The position numbers and the translations under genes were made by a program. This document shows, one piece after another, positions 8,226 through 17,122 of a stretch of DNA of 64,000 nucleotides. Under the pieces are notes generated by a model. That model did not search any database. It worked only from the letters and a program-made list of their open reading frames with translations, and was not told the origin of the DNA. This DNA is from Catellatospora methionotrophica. GTDB lineage: Bacteria > Actinomycetota > Actinomycetes > Mycobacteriales > Micromonosporaceae. Within the stretch, counting starts at the first letter, position 1, and each line of letters opens with the position of its first letter. The stretch spans positions 1 through 64,000 of the forward strand of contig NZ_JAAOTJ010000005.1 in NCBI RefSeq assembly GCF_011297335.1, in the 5' to 3' direction.

Positions 8226-9677
8226 GTGAGCTACCCCGTCGCCACGACCGCGTCCCCCACCGGCCTTGCCCGCATCACGCTGCACACGCCGCAGCGCCGC
8301 GTCGACGTGGCGCTGCCCGAGCAGGTGACGGTGGTGGATCTGCTCCCGGATCTGCTGCGTCACGCCGGGGTCGGGCTCGCCGACGACGGCGAGCAGCACG
8401 GCGGCTGGGTGCTGCGCCGCCCCGACGGCAGCCCGCTGACCGAGACGCAGTCGCTGCAGCAGCAGTCGGTCCGCGACGGTGAGATCCTGCACCTGGTGCC
8501 CGCTCAGGAGCAGTGGCCGGAGCTGGAGTACGACGACGTCGTCGAGGCGATCGCCGAGGGCGCGCGCCGCCGCGGCACCGTGTGGACTCCGGCGGCGACC
8601 CGCATGGCCACCCTGGTCGGTGCGGGCGTGCTGCTCGTGGCGGGCGTGCTGGCCTTGGTGCACGGCGGTCCGCAGTGGACGCCGGGCGGCTACCTCGGCC
8701 TGACCGTCGCGGTGCTGCTGCTGGTCGGCGGCGTGCTGGCGTCGCGGGCGTACGGCGACGGCATCACCGGCAGCGCGCTGGCGGGCTTCGCGCTGCCGTA
8801 CGCGTTCGCGGGCGGCGCGCTGGTGCTCGGTGGGGCCGACGGCGCGGGCGTGCCGGGGCTGCCGTCCTGGCTCGGCGCGGCCCAGCTGCTCGTCGGCTGC
8901 GTGGCGGTGCTGCTGTTCGCGATGCTCGGGGCCGCGGGCGTGGGCCACGGCCTGCGCGTGTTCACCGCCGGCGGCACGGCGGGCCTGCTCGGCGCGCTGA
9001 CCGCGCTGCTGTCCGGGCTCGGTGCGGCCGGTGCGGCCGCGGTCCTGGTCAGCGCCCTGGTCTGCGGTATCGGCCTGGTGCCGGTGCTGGCCATCCGGTT
9101 CGGCAAGGTGCCGGTGCCCTCGGTGGTCCCGCCGCGCCCGGCCGACGGCGAGAACGCGTTCGCGACGGTTCCGGCGAGCCGTGGGGCGGCCACGGACCTG
9201 CCCGACCGTTCCCGCGTGTTCGCGGCCGTGGCGCGCTCGGAGGAGCTGCTCACGGGCATGCTCATCGGATACGCCGTACTGATGGCGGCGGCCGGGCTGA
9301 TCCTGGTCGTCTCGGGCGGCACGGCGGGCCGGGTGCTCGTCGCGGTGTGCGCGACGGCGCTGCTGCTGCGCTCGCGCCTGTTCGTCACGGTGCGCCAGCG
9401 GGTGCCGCTGGTCGTCGCGGGCCTGTTCGGGCACCTGCTGCTGCTGGGCGCGGCGGTGTGGCTGTCCGAGGGCAGCAGCCGCGCGTTCTTCGCGGTCGGC
9501 ACCGTGGTGCTGGCCATGGTCGTCGTGCTCGCCGGGCAGACCTGGTCCCGCAAGCCCCCCTCCCCGTACATCGGCCGCGCGGCGGACCTGTTCGACCTGC
9601 TCGTGGTCGTGTCGGTGGTGCCGGTCGCGGCCTGGGTGCTCGACGTCTACGGACTGATCCAGGGCTGGGCGGCGTAG
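8226..9677 (+). CDS. eccD: Type VII secretion membrane channel component EccD
   Basis: An integral membrane subunit of the ESX translocon. The first 95 or so residues form a ubiquitin-like (YukD-type) cytoplasmic domain. From about residue 130 there is a long series of hydrophobic helices consistent with the 11 TM segments of EccD. The 483-aa length fits the family. The start is GTG at 8226 (MSYPVATT). It is divergent from eccC and 76 nt upstream of mycP, which probably shares its transcript. In known ESX systems EccD dimers form most of the membrane vestibule around EccB and EccC. Confidence 0.93.
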   Translation: MSYPVATTASPTGLARITLHTPQRRVDVALPEQVTVVDLLPDLLRHAGVGLADDGEQHGGWVLRRPDGSPLTETQSLQQQSVRDGEILHLVPAQEQWPELEYDDVVEAIAEGARRRGTVWTPAATRMATLVGAGVLLVAGVLALVHGGPQWTPGGYLGLTVAVLLLVGGVLASRAYGDGITGSALAGFALPYAFAGGALVLGGADGAGVPGLPSWLGAAQLLVGCVAVLLFAMLGAAGVGHGLRVFTAGGTAGLLGALTALLSGLGAAGAAAVLVSALVCGIGLVPVLAIRFGKVPVPSVVPPRPADGENAFATVPASRGAATDLPDRSRVFAAVARSEELLTGMLIGYAVLMAAAGLILVVSGGTAGRVLVAVCATALLLRSRLFVTVRQRVPLVVAGLFGHLLLLGAAVWLSEGSSRAFFAVGTVVLAMVVVLAGQTWSRKPPSPYIGRAADLFDLLVVVSVVPVAAWVLDVYGLIQGWAA

Positions 9678-9753
9678 CCTCCGGCCGCTCGCGTCAGCTT
9701 GACGAGCGGCAATTCTTTCTCCCGGCGGAAAGCCGTGTGAGAATGGCGGAACT

Positions 9754-11052
9754 GTGCCCAGACTCCGGACGACCCGACTGGTCAGCGCCGTGCCGCGGAA
9801 AGATGCGACGGCGCTGCTACGTGTCGTGGGCGCACTGACCCTGGCCGCCGCCGGCAGCCTCGCCGCGACCACACCGCAGGACGTGCCCGCGCTGGACGTG
9901 GTGCAGCAGCGGGCCGCCGCCGAGCAGCGGGCGTCGCGCGGCGGAACCGCCGACGACCAGTGGCAACTGGCCACGCTGAAGGCCGACCGCGCCTGGCAGC
10001 TGGCCGACGGCGCGGGCGTCACCGTCGCCGTGGTCGACTCCGGCGTCGGCGAGCACCCCGACCTGAACGGCCAGGTGCTGAGCGGGCTCGACCTGGTGGA
10101 CAACTCCGGCAACGGCCGCGACGACCCGGTCGGCCACGGCACGACCGTCGCCGCGCTGATCGCGGGCCGGTCCGACGACGGCCGCGGGGTGGTCGGCCTC
10201 GCGCCGAAGGCGAAGATCCTGCCGGTGCGGGTGCTCGACAAGGACAACAAGTACGACGACTCACGGGTGGTCGCCGAGGGAGTCCGCTGGGCGGTCGACC
10301 ACGACGCGAAGGTGATCAACCTGTCGCTGGGCGGCGGCTCCGCCAGCGAGGCGCTGGCCGAGGCCATCGACTACGCGTTCGACAAGGACGTCGTCGTGGT
10401 GGCCTGCGTCGGCAACGTCAGCACCGGCGGCCCGACCGAGATCTGGTATCCGGCCCGCGAACCGGGCGTGCTCGCCGTCACCGCGATCGCCCCCGGCACC
10501 CAGCACCAGCTCTGGCAGGGCTCGCTGACCGGCGCGCAGGCGGTGCTGGCCGCACCCGGCACGGACCTGGTCGGCGCGCGGCCCGGCGGCTACTGGAAGG
10601 TGCAGGGCACGAGCTTCGCCGCCCCGCTGGTCTCAGCGACCGCGGCGCTGGTGCGGTCCCGCTGGCCGGACATGCCCGCCGCCGACGTGGTGCAGCGCCT
10701 GATCAAGACCGCGCAGGACCTCGGCCCGGCCGGGCGCGACGACAGTTTCGGCTACGGGCTGGTCGACCCGGTCGCCGCGCTCACCGCCGAGGTCGCCCCG
10801 GTCCGGGTGAACACGCTGGACACCGCCCCGCGGCCGGGCAAGGCGGGCTTCGGCACCGCACCGCCGCACCCGTCGGGCACACCCACACCGGCCGCGTCGC
10901 CGTCCGCCACCGCCCCTCCCGGGGCACTGCCCCGTCGCGAGCGCGGCGGGCTGAACCTGGCCCTGGTCGGGGTCGTCGCGCTGACCGGTGGAGCGGTCAC
11001 CGCGCTACGCCGCGCGGGCCTGCGTTCGAACAGGCTGCCCTACAGCCGTTGA
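9754..11052 (+). CDS. mycP: Mycosin, subtilisin-like serine protease of type VII secretion
   Basis: An S8-family protease tethered to the outer face of the membrane, needed for stability and function of ESX machines. A hydrophobic N-terminal segment (about residues 23-42) acts as signal or anchor. The catalytic residues are visible: Asp in VVDSGV (about 94), His in GHGTTVAAL (about 128) and Ser in GTSFAAPL (about 286). A Pro/Thr-rich linker is followed by a C-terminal TM helix (LALVGVVALTGGAVTAL) and a short basic tail, the usual mycosin layout. The start is GTG at 9754. The gene is convergent with marP across 65 nt. Confidence 0.94.
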   Translation: MPRLRTTRLVSAVPRKDATALLRVVGALTLAAAGSLAATTPQDVPALDVVQQRAAAEQRASRGGTADDQWQLATLKADRAWQLADGAGVTVAVVDSGVGEHPDLNGQVLSGLDLVDNSGNGRDDPVGHGTTVAALIAGRSDDGRGVVGLAPKAKILPVRVLDKDNKYDDSRVVAEGVRWAVDHDAKVINLSLGGGSASEALAEAIDYAFDKDVVVVACVGNVSTGGPTEIWYPAREPGVLAVTAIAPGTQHQLWQGSLTGAQAVLAAPGTDLVGARPGGYWKVQGTSFAAPLVSATAALVRSRWPDMPAADVVQRLIKTAQDLGPAGRDDSFGYGLVDPVAALTAEVAPVRVNTLDTAPRPGKAGFGTAPPHPSGTPTPAASPSATAPPGALPRRERGGLNLALVGVVALTGGAVTALRRAGLRSNRLPYSR

Positions 11053-11117
11053 CGCCGCCAGCGCATGGTGGCCGCCGAGGGCGCTGTGCGCTGGTCAGCG
11101 GCTCGGCTGCCGGAGGC

Positions 11118-12296
11118 TCAGGCGCACTTGCCGGTGCCGACGGCGCTGGTCCGGGTGCGGCCCATCAGGGCGACCGTGGAGGCCTCGTCGGCGGTGACGG
11201 CGTACCCGACGTTCGGGTCGTCGGCGGCCGCGGCGAAGATCACGCCGAGCACGCTGCCGTCCGAGCCGACCAGCGGGCCGCCCGAGTTTCCGCTGCGTAC
11301 CAGGCCACGGATGGTGTAGACCTCGCGGGTGACGGTGCCGTCCTCGTAGATGTCGGGGCCGGTGATGTCGCCGACGTCGCGCACCCGCGCCGACTGCGCG
11401 TTGTACGGCCCGTCCAGCGGGAAGCCCAGCACGATCGCGTCGGCCCCGGTCTTGGCGGGCGAGTTCGCGAAGCGCATCACGGGGGCGTTCAGCGACGGCA
11501 CATGGATCACGGCGAGGTCGCGCTCCGGGTCGTACACCACGACCTTGCCCGTCAGCCGGGCTCCGTTGAGCTCGATGCGGATCGTCTTCGTGCCCGCCAC
11601 CACGTGCGCGTTGGTCATCACGTGCTCGTCGGCGAAGACGAACCCGGAGCCCTCGATGCGGCGGCTGCAGCTCGGCGCGCTGCCGAGCACCTTGACCACG
11701 GACTTCTTGGCGTTCAGCACGACCTGCGACCCGGCCAGCTTCGGATCCGGCGCGGGCACCTCCTTGACCTGGGTGGGCACCAGGTCGCCGAACACCTCGG
11801 GGAAGCCGTTCGTGTCGACGGTGTCGCGCAGCGCCTCGGTCAGGGTCTTCGCCTCGCCCGGCATCACCGAGTCGATGGCCGACAGCAGGCTGCTGCTGCG
11901 CACCGCCTTGGCCAGCCACGGCTGGGAGGCGTCGCTCAGCGGCACCGCGACCAGCCAGGCCACCAGTGACACGGCGATGACCGAGACCACCGCGCCGCCC
12001 AGGTCGTCGACGGTCTGCCCGGCCCGGTTGGTGATCGCCCGCCGCAGCTTGCCGCCCCACCAGCCGGCCAGCGACTGACCGAGCACGGCCAGGCCGAACA
12101 CCGCGATGAGCGACACCACGAGTTTGACCACCGAGTCGTCGGCGAACCCGGCCAGCAGCGGCCCGAGCTGCAGGCCGATCAGGGCGCCGCCGAAGAACCC
12201 GATGAACGAGAGCATGCCCACCACGAAACCCTGCCGGTAGCCGCTCACCCCGAACAGCAGCAGCAGCAGGATCAGGACACCGTCGACGATCGACAT
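11118..12296 (-). CDS. marP: Membrane-anchored serine protease, MarP-like (CvpA + trypsin-like)
   Basis: The N-terminal third has about four TM helices of the CvpA/colicin V production type (starting SIVDGVLILLLLLFG). It is followed by an extracytoplasmic chymotrypsin-fold protease. The triad residues are His in MTNAHVVAG (about 230), Asp in RDLAVIHV (about 258) and Ser in GNSGGPLVG (about 335). The M. tuberculosis homologue (Rv3671c) protects against acid and oxidative stress, and the next genes here (NUDIX, TlpA-like, nth) follow the same order. It is the last gene of a minus-strand operon, beginning 4 nt after the NUDIX stop. The function in this organism is inferred from the family. Confidence 0.92.
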   Translation of the reverse strand: MSIVDGVLILLLLLFGVSGYRQGFVVGMLSFIGFFGGALIGLQLGPLLAGFADDSVVKLVVSLIAVFGLAVLGQSLAGWWGGKLRRAITNRAGQTVDDLGGAVVSVIAVSLVAWLVAVPLSDASQPWLAKAVRSSSLLSAIDSVMPGEAKTLTEALRDTVDTNGFPEVFGDLVPTQVKEVPAPDPKLAGSQVVLNAKKSVVKVLGSAPSCSRRIEGSGFVFADEHVMTNAHVVAGTKTIRIELNGARLTGKVVVYDPERDLAVIHVPSLNAPVMRFANSPAKTGADAIVLGFPLDGPYNAQSARVRDVGDITGPDIYEDGTVTREVYTIRGLVRSGNSGGPLVGSDGSVLGVIFAAAADDPNVGYAVTADEASTVALMGRTRTSAVGTGKCA

Positions 12297-12300
12297 CGGC

Positions 12301-12987
12301 TCAGCCTACGGAAGGGACATCGGCGGTGCCACTAAGCGTGGCGGGCGGAGTGGGCAGGGCTTCGATCCGATCGGTCGGCCAGGGCCGCGCCCAGCCGCCG
12401 AGGTCCAGCAGGGTGGACAGCACACCGGCGGTGAAGCCCCAGACGAGCATGCCGCGCGACTGGAAGGCCGGGCCGATCCACCCGCTGGAGTGGCGCACCC
12501 GCAGCCGGTGGTCCGGGTCCGCGAGCTCGGCCAGTGGCAGCCGGGCCACGTGGGCCACCTCGCGCGGGTCGTGCGCGCCGACCGGATGCGGCGTGTGCCA
12601 CCACGCCAGCACCGGCGTGACCAGGAAGTCGGTGACCGGGATCCACAGCGTGGGCAGCTGGGCGAGCACGGTGACGCTGGCCGGGTCGAGCCCGACCTCC
12701 TCGCTCGCCTCACGCAGCGCGGTCGCGGTCAGGTCGGCGTCCTCCGGCTCGACCGCGCCGCCGGGGAAGGCGGGCTGGCCCGCGTGGTTACGCATGGTCG
12801 CGGAGCGCTGCATGATCAGCACGTCGGGCCCCTGCTCGCCCTCGGCCAGCAGGATGAGCACCGCGGCCGGGCGACCGCCCTCGTCGGGCGTCGGGATGCG
12901 GGTGAAGTCGACGGCGCGCGCGGCGCGCACCCTGGTCAGCAGCGGCTCGAACCACGCCGGCGGCTGCCGGGTCACCACGTCGCTCAT
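12301..12987 (-). CDS. NUDIX hydrolase, CoA pyrophosphatase-like
   Basis: A 228-aa NUDIX protein. The box GX5EX7REUXEEXGU is intact, starting GGAVEPE near residue 74 and running to REASEEVGL. The sequence just before it (RNHAGQPAFPGG) resembles CoA/NADH pyrophosphatases of the NudL/PCD1 group, so cleavage of CoA or acyl-CoA to phosphopantetheine and ADP is the likely reaction. The ATG at 12987 overlaps the stop of the upstream TlpA-like gene (ATGA), indicating translational coupling. It corresponds in position to Rv3672c. The substrate is inferred, not shown. Confidence 0.88.
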   Translation of the reverse strand: MSDVVTRQPPAWFEPLLTRVRAARAVDFTRIPTPDEGGRPAAVLILLAEGEQGPDVLIMQRSATMRNHAGQPAFPGGAVEPEDADLTATALREASEEVGLDPASVTVLAQLPTLWIPVTDFLVTPVLAWWHTPHPVGAHDPREVAHVARLPLAELADPDHRLRVRHSSGWIGPAFQSRGMLVWGFTAGVLSTLLDLGGWARPWPTDRIEALPTPPATLSGTADVPSVG

Positions 12988-13826
12988 GCCTTCCCCCCAC
13001 CGAAGTGCTGCTGGACGAGTTCGCCGAGGGTCTGGTCGGTCAGCGCGACGTCGCGGTAGACCTTCGCGGTGCCGTCCGGGCCGACGAACAGCGTGATCGG
13101 CAGGACGTTCTCGCCCACGGCGGCCTTGAGCGCGCCGGACCGGTCGTACACGCTCGGCAGGCTGACCTTCAGCTCGTCGGCGAGCCAGGCGGCGGCGTCG
13201 CGGCTGTCCTCGGTGACCACGCCGAGCACCGGCACCCGGCCGCCGTCGGCCAAGCGCTGGAACGCGGGCAGCTCCTTGCGGCACGGCGCGCACCAGGACG
13301 CCCACAGGTTGATGACGAGCGGCCCGCGCAGGTCGGCCAGCCGCACGGGGTCGCCCCCGGCCATGCACTCCAGGGCCAGTTCCGGCAGCCGGATCGTCTT
13401 GGTCTTCGGGCCGCTGGACGCGGCGGCTCCGGACGGGGCGACGGGGGTCGCGCGCAGCGAGGGCAGACTCCCGATCGGGGTCTCCGGGCCGCCGGGAGTC
13501 GGCCCGATCGCGTCCTGCACGCCGGTCGTCGGGGTGCCCGCGGGGCGCGACGGTCCGGGGCTCGACAGCGCAGGGCTGGACGTCGGCGCGGGGGGCGACG
13601 CCGCAGGGGCCGGGGAGCCGCCGCCGGTCAGTGAGGTGCAGGCCTTGAAGGGCTGCGGCACCGGCTCGTTCGGCTCGGTCGCGCCCGGTCCGGTGCATCC
13701 GGCCAGTAGTGCCGCCAGTGCGGCGGCCATGAGCACGCGCTTTCCGGGAAAGTGCGGCCTGCGGGCAGGTGAGGTCCGTCGCGACGGGGTTCGGCGCGTT
13801 GCGCCGGGACGGCCGGGGGCGCTCAT
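12984..13826 (-). CDS. TlpA/ResA-like thioredoxin-fold lipoprotein
   Basis: A 280-aa exported thiol-disulfide oxidoreductase. The N-terminus is basic and Arg-rich, followed by a hydrophobic stretch and the lipobox LLAGC (Cys about 43). A Pro/Ser/Thr-rich linker of about 100 residues follows, then a thioredoxin fold with the active site WCAPC near residue 177 and the cis-Pro region VLPITLF. It probably reduces or isomerises disulfides outside the membrane, for example in cytochrome c maturation. The ATG at 13826 overlaps the nth stop (ATGA), and its own stop overlaps the NUDIX start. It matches the position of Rv3673c. Confidence 0.9.
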   Translation of the reverse strand: MSAPGRPGATRRTPSRRTSPARRPHFPGKRVLMAAALAALLAGCTGPGATEPNEPVPQPFKACTSLTGGGSPAPAASPPAPTSSPALSSPGPSRPAGTPTTGVQDAIGPTPGGPETPIGSLPSLRATPVAPSGAAASSGPKTKTIRLPELALECMAGGDPVRLADLRGPLVINLWASWCAPCRKELPAFQRLADGGRVPVLGVVTEDSRDAAAWLADELKVSLPSVYDRSGALKAAVGENVLPITLFVGPDGTAKVYRDVALTDQTLGELVQQHFGGGKA

Positions 13827-14563
13827 GCGCCGATCCCGGCGAGAGCCGCGATCTCGGCGGTGCGCGGGCCCTTGAGCAGTTTGACCGCCTCGGCGGGGTC
13901 GACCGGGCCGATGCCGTACGACGGGCACATGCTCGCCAGCGGGCAGGCCCCGCAGGCGGGTTTGCGGGCGTGGCAGACCCGGCGGCCGTGGAAGATCACC
14001 CGGTGCGACAGCATCGTCCAGTCGCGCTTCTCGACCAGCGCCCCGACCGCGTGTTCGATCTTGACCGGGTCGGTCTCGCCGGTCCAGGCCCAGCGGTTGA
14101 CCAGTCGCTGGAAGTGAGTGTCCACGGTGATGCCGGGGACCCCGAAGGCGTTGCCCAGGATCACGTTGGCGGTCTTGCGGCCGATGCCGGGCAACGTCAC
14201 CAGCTGCGCCAGCGTACGCGGCAGTTCGCCGCCGAACCGGTCGACGAGCTGCTGGCCTAGGCCCATCAGGGAGGCCGCCTTGTTCCGGAAGAAGCCGGTC
14301 GGGCGGATCATCTCCTCCAGCGCGACGCGGTCCGCCCCGGCGTAGTCGGCCGCCGTGCGGTACTTCGCGAACAGGGCCGGCGTCGTCAGGTTGACCCGCA
14401 CGTCGGTGCACTGCGCCGACAGGATGGTGGCGACCGCCAGCTCCAGCGGGTCGGTGAAGTCCAGCTCGCAGTGCGCGTCAGGATGGATGACGGCGAGCTC
14501 CCGCGCCATCCGCCTGACCCGGCGCTTGCGCGCCAGCTCGGTCTCGCCCGTCACCGTTACCAC
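13823..14563 (-). CDS. nth: Endonuclease III (DNA glycosylase/AP lyase)
   Basis: A base-excision repair enzyme that removes oxidised pyrimidines. The 246-aa sequence shows [11 protein letters not shown], the helix-hairpin-helix [14 protein letters not shown], the catalytic aspartate context VDTHFQRL, and the C-terminal 4Fe-4S motif C-x6-C-x2-C-x5-C ([17 protein letters not shown]). The chosen start is GTG at 14563. It lies 10 nt after the CapA-like gene and overlaps the TlpA-like gene, so it is embedded in a five-gene operon. It matches the position of Rv3674c. Confidence 0.96.
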   Translation of the reverse strand: MVTVTGETELARKRRVRRMARELAVIHPDAHCELDFTDPLELAVATILSAQCTDVRVNLTTPALFAKYRTAADYAGADRVALEEMIRPTGFFRNKAASLMGLGQQLVDRFGGELPRTLAQLVTLPGIGRKTANVILGNAFGVPGITVDTHFQRLVNRWAWTGETDPVKIEHAVGALVEKRDWTMLSHRVIFHGRRVCHARKPACGACPLASMCPSYGIGPVDPAEAVKLLKGPRTAEIAALAGIGA

Positions 14564-14573
14564 GGCAGAGAGC

Positions 14574-15824
14574 CTACGTCGCGGGTGCGCCGATCGCCCC
14601 GTCCGCGCTCAGGACCGCGCCGGTCTTGCCGAAGTCCTCCTTCGTCATCTGGCTGATCAGCCCGAGCGCGCGTTCCTTGGTGTCCGGCTGCGGCACGCCG
14701 TGTGTCCCACTGAAGATCGTGGACTGGAACTGGCCGGAGACGAAGCTGCCATCGGGGTTCAGGGTCACCTTCAGCACCCCGCCCCAGCCCAGGCGGCCTT
14801 CGCTGCGCAGCTGGCCGCCACCGGCGAAGTTACCCAGGCTGTACGCGATGAGGCGGCCCTTGTAGAACTCCATGCCGCGCACCACGTGCGGGCCGTGCCC
14901 GATGATCAGGTCGGCCCCGGCGTCGATCACGGCGCGCGCGAAGGCGTGCGGGTTGCCCCGGTTCTCACCGAGATAGGTCTCGGTGCCCGGCCGCACGTGG
15001 CTCTTCTCGGCGCCCTCGGCGCCCATGTGCACCTGCACCACGACCAGGTCGGCCTGCTCCGCGGCCTTGGCCACGACCTTCTTGGCCGAGGTCAGGTTGA
15101 TCAGGCTGTTGTTCCCGGCGTACGACGAGAAGCCCAGCACCGCCACCTTCACGCCCTTGACCTCGACCACCGTGATCTGGTTGGTGGCCCCGGTGTGCTT
15201 GAGCCCGGCCGCGTCCAGCGCCCGCTGGGTGTTGGTGAACCCGGCCTGACCGTAGTCGCGGCTGTGGTTGTTGGCCGTGTTGAGCAGGTCGAACCCGGCG
15301 TCCACCAGGTGACCGGCATAGGACGGCGGCACCCGGAACTGGTGGCAGTTGACCGGCTCGCCAGGTTTGGGCTGCGGGCACTTGCCGGTGCCCGTCTCGT
15401 CCGTGATCGGCTGCTCCAGGTTGCCCATCACCAGATCCGCGGGCAGCAGGGGCTTGATCTTGTCGAAGTAGCCCTTACCGCCGTTCGGCGGAAGATCCTG
15501 CGGCGCGTCGCCCATGATGATGTCGCCGGTCGCGGACATACTGATGGCGTTGGCCGTCGGTGCCGCGGACGGCTCGGCGGGCGCGGTCGTCGGCGCGACG
15601 GCGGCACCCTCGGGCGCGTGCCATTGCGCCTCGACCGCGTCAGCGGGCGAGGTCAGCGCGGAGAAGCCGAGGCCGGCGACTGTGACAAGCAGCACGATCG
15701 CGCCCGCGGCGGAGACCCCCGGACGCGCGCGAAGCGATCCGAACACCCGGTCCAGGGTGGAGCGGGGCGGCGTTTGCGCGGACGTTGCGGGGGTATCGGG
15801 GCGGCTCAGGGGGTGTGTGGACAT
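14574..15824 (-). CDS. CapA family (poly-gamma-glutamate capsule-type) metallophosphatase-fold protein
   Basis: A 416-aa protein with one N-terminal TM helix (about residues 38-56) and an extracytoplasmic PGA_cap domain. The family motifs [31 protein letters not shown] and IIGHGPHV are all present, giving the metal-binding Asp, Asn and His residues of the calcineurin-like fold. CapA proteins take part in polyglutamate capsule making in Bacillus, but most actinobacterial members have no such operon and their role is unknown. None of capB, capC or capD is nearby. It is the first gene of the operon that runs to marP and is divergent from crp across 173 nt. Confidence 0.88.
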   Translation of the reverse strand: MSTHPLSRPDTPATSAQTPPRSTLDRVFGSLRARPGVSAAGAIVLLVTVAGLGFSALTSPADAVEAQWHAPEGAAVAPTTAPAEPSAAPTANAISMSATGDIIMGDAPQDLPPNGGKGYFDKIKPLLPADLVMGNLEQPITDETGTGKCPQPKPGEPVNCHQFRVPPSYAGHLVDAGFDLLNTANNHSRDYGQAGFTNTQRALDAAGLKHTGATNQITVVEVKGVKVAVLGFSSYAGNNSLINLTSAKKVVAKAAEQADLVVVQVHMGAEGAEKSHVRPGTETYLGENRGNPHAFARAVIDAGADLIIGHGPHVVRGMEFYKGRLIAYSLGNFAGGGQLRSEGRLGWGGVLKVTLNPDGSFVSGQFQSTIFSGTHGVPQPDTKERALGLISQMTKEDFGKTGAVLSADGAIGAPAT

Positions 15825-15997
15825 CGCCGGGCACTCTACCCGCCCAGTGCCATGACCGGCACCGGAGCAGGTCGCAGGATTACGGGGGTTGGCGTCCGGT
15901 TGCCACCTGCGTGCGCCTAGACTGACCTCGCGCGGCGTACGTGTAGCGACGAGTTAATCCACGGTATGCCCACGATCCGCGTCGATGGAGGTAGGCG

Positions 15998-16675
15998 ATG
16001 GACGAGGTGCTGGCTCGTAGCGGGATCTTCCAGGGTGTCGACCCGGAGGCCGCCGAGGCGCTTGCTCGTGAGATGGAAACGATCGAGATCCGCAAGGGCG
16101 AGATCGTGTTCAACGAGGGCGAGCCGGGCGACAGCCTCTATATCGTACTCTCCGGCAAGATCAAGTTGGGTCGACGCGCCGCTGACGGCCGGCAGAACCT
16201 CGTCTCCGTGATGGGGCCCTCCGACATGCTCGGCGAGCTGTCCCTGTTCGACCCCGGACCGCGCACCGCCACCGCCACCGCGGTGACCGACGTGCGCCTG
16301 GCGCGGCTGCGCAAGCAGGCCCTGCGCCCGTGGCTGAACAACCGGCCCGAGATCGCCGAGCAGTTGCTGCGCGTGCTGGCCCGCCGCCTGCGCCGCACCA
16401 ACGACGCGCTGGCCGACCTCATCTTCACCGACGTGCCCGGCCGGGTCGCCAAGAACCTGCTGCAGATGGCGGGCCGCTTCGGCACCCGCGACGGCGGCGT
16501 GCTCCGGGTGACCCACGACCTCACCCAGGAGGAGCTGGCGCAGCTCGTCGGCGCCTCCCGCGAGACGGTGAACAAGGCCCTGGCCGACTTCGCCTCGCGC
16601 GGCTGGCTGCGCCTGGACGGTAAGAGCGTCATCATCCTGGACCCGGAGCGCCTGGCCCGCCGCGCGCGCGTCTGA
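15998..16675 (+). CDS. crp: Crp/Fnr-family cAMP receptor protein
   Basis: A 225-aa transcription factor. The cyclic-nucleotide-binding domain covers about residues 1-120, with the phosphate-binding cassette [15 protein letters not shown], whose Glu, Arg and Thr are those of cAMP binders. A dimerisation helix and a winged HTH ([24 protein letters not shown] region) follow. The ATG at 15998 follows GGAGGTAGG. It corresponds to M. tuberculosis Rv3676 in position. A class III cyclase with adenylate-type residues lies 10 kb downstream and could supply its ligand. A TAGACT hexamer at 15918-15923 may be its -10 element. Confidence 0.95.
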   Translation: MDEVLARSGIFQGVDPEAAEALAREMETIEIRKGEIVFNEGEPGDSLYIVLSGKIKLGRRAADGRQNLVSVMGPSDMLGELSLFDPGPRTATATAVTDVRLARLRKQALRPWLNNRPEIAEQLLRVLARRLRRTNDALADLIFTDVPGRVAKNLLQMAGRFGTRDGGVLRVTHDLTQEELAQLVGASRETVNKALADFASRGWLRLDGKSVIILDPERLARRARV

Positions 16676-16688
16676 CCTTCCGCACCAC

Positions 16689-16728
16689 GCGCCCACCTCC
16701 CCGCCCGCCGGCGGGAGACGGTGGGCGC
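16689..16728 (+). terminator. Hairpin after crp
   Basis: The outer stem GCGCCCACC/GGTGGGCGC (16689-16697 with 16720-16728) encloses a small inner CCCGCC/GGCGGG stem, starting 14 nt after the crp stop. Confidence 0.6.
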
Positions 16729-17122
16729 ACCCATGTCCGGCCCCGGTGCGTGACACCGCTCGGGGAACGGATCAGTCATACGTTCGGTTGGTGCCGGTGG
16801 GCCGAGCGACGGATGAGAGTCCGCGTCGTTAGGTGTTGCGACGGGCGATCCGCGGAACCTGGTGGACTGGGTTCAAATCCGGACATACCTGTACATATTG
16901 GCTGGTCAAAGTGTCGGGAACTTGTCGCCGACATGTCAGCCCCGGTGGGACTTCGTTGGTCCCACTGGTCGCGAACCTCGCACATTGAGCGCGGCTAGAC
17001 GTGTCCACAGTGACCGATCGTGCGGTGACCTTTCGCCTGTGTCTGGGCGAACTGGACACCTCTCTCGCCGCCTCGATCGGTCGGTCGGATGTCTCCGACG
17101 ATCGAAAGAGGTCCCTACCACT
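16729..17122. other. 394-nt non-coding region upstream of the chaplin gene
   Basis: No supportable gene. It includes an AT-richer patch around 16883-16900 (CATACCTGTACATATTGG) that might contain a promoter. A T-arm-like GGTTCAAATCC at 16870-16880 has no tRNA fold around it. The length suggests a complex promoter or long leader for the downstream surface-protein gene. I see no known riboswitch. Confidence 0.5.

Noticed and set aside
8106-10367. Very long minus-strand frame continuing upstream of eccC
   Set aside because: It is antisense to eccD and mycP, has shadow-type composition rich in Arg and His, and eccC has a clear start with a ribosome-binding site at 8105.
16868-16884. T-arm-like GGTTCAAATCC suggesting a tRNA
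   Set aside because: No acceptor stem, D-arm or anticodon arm can be built around it.
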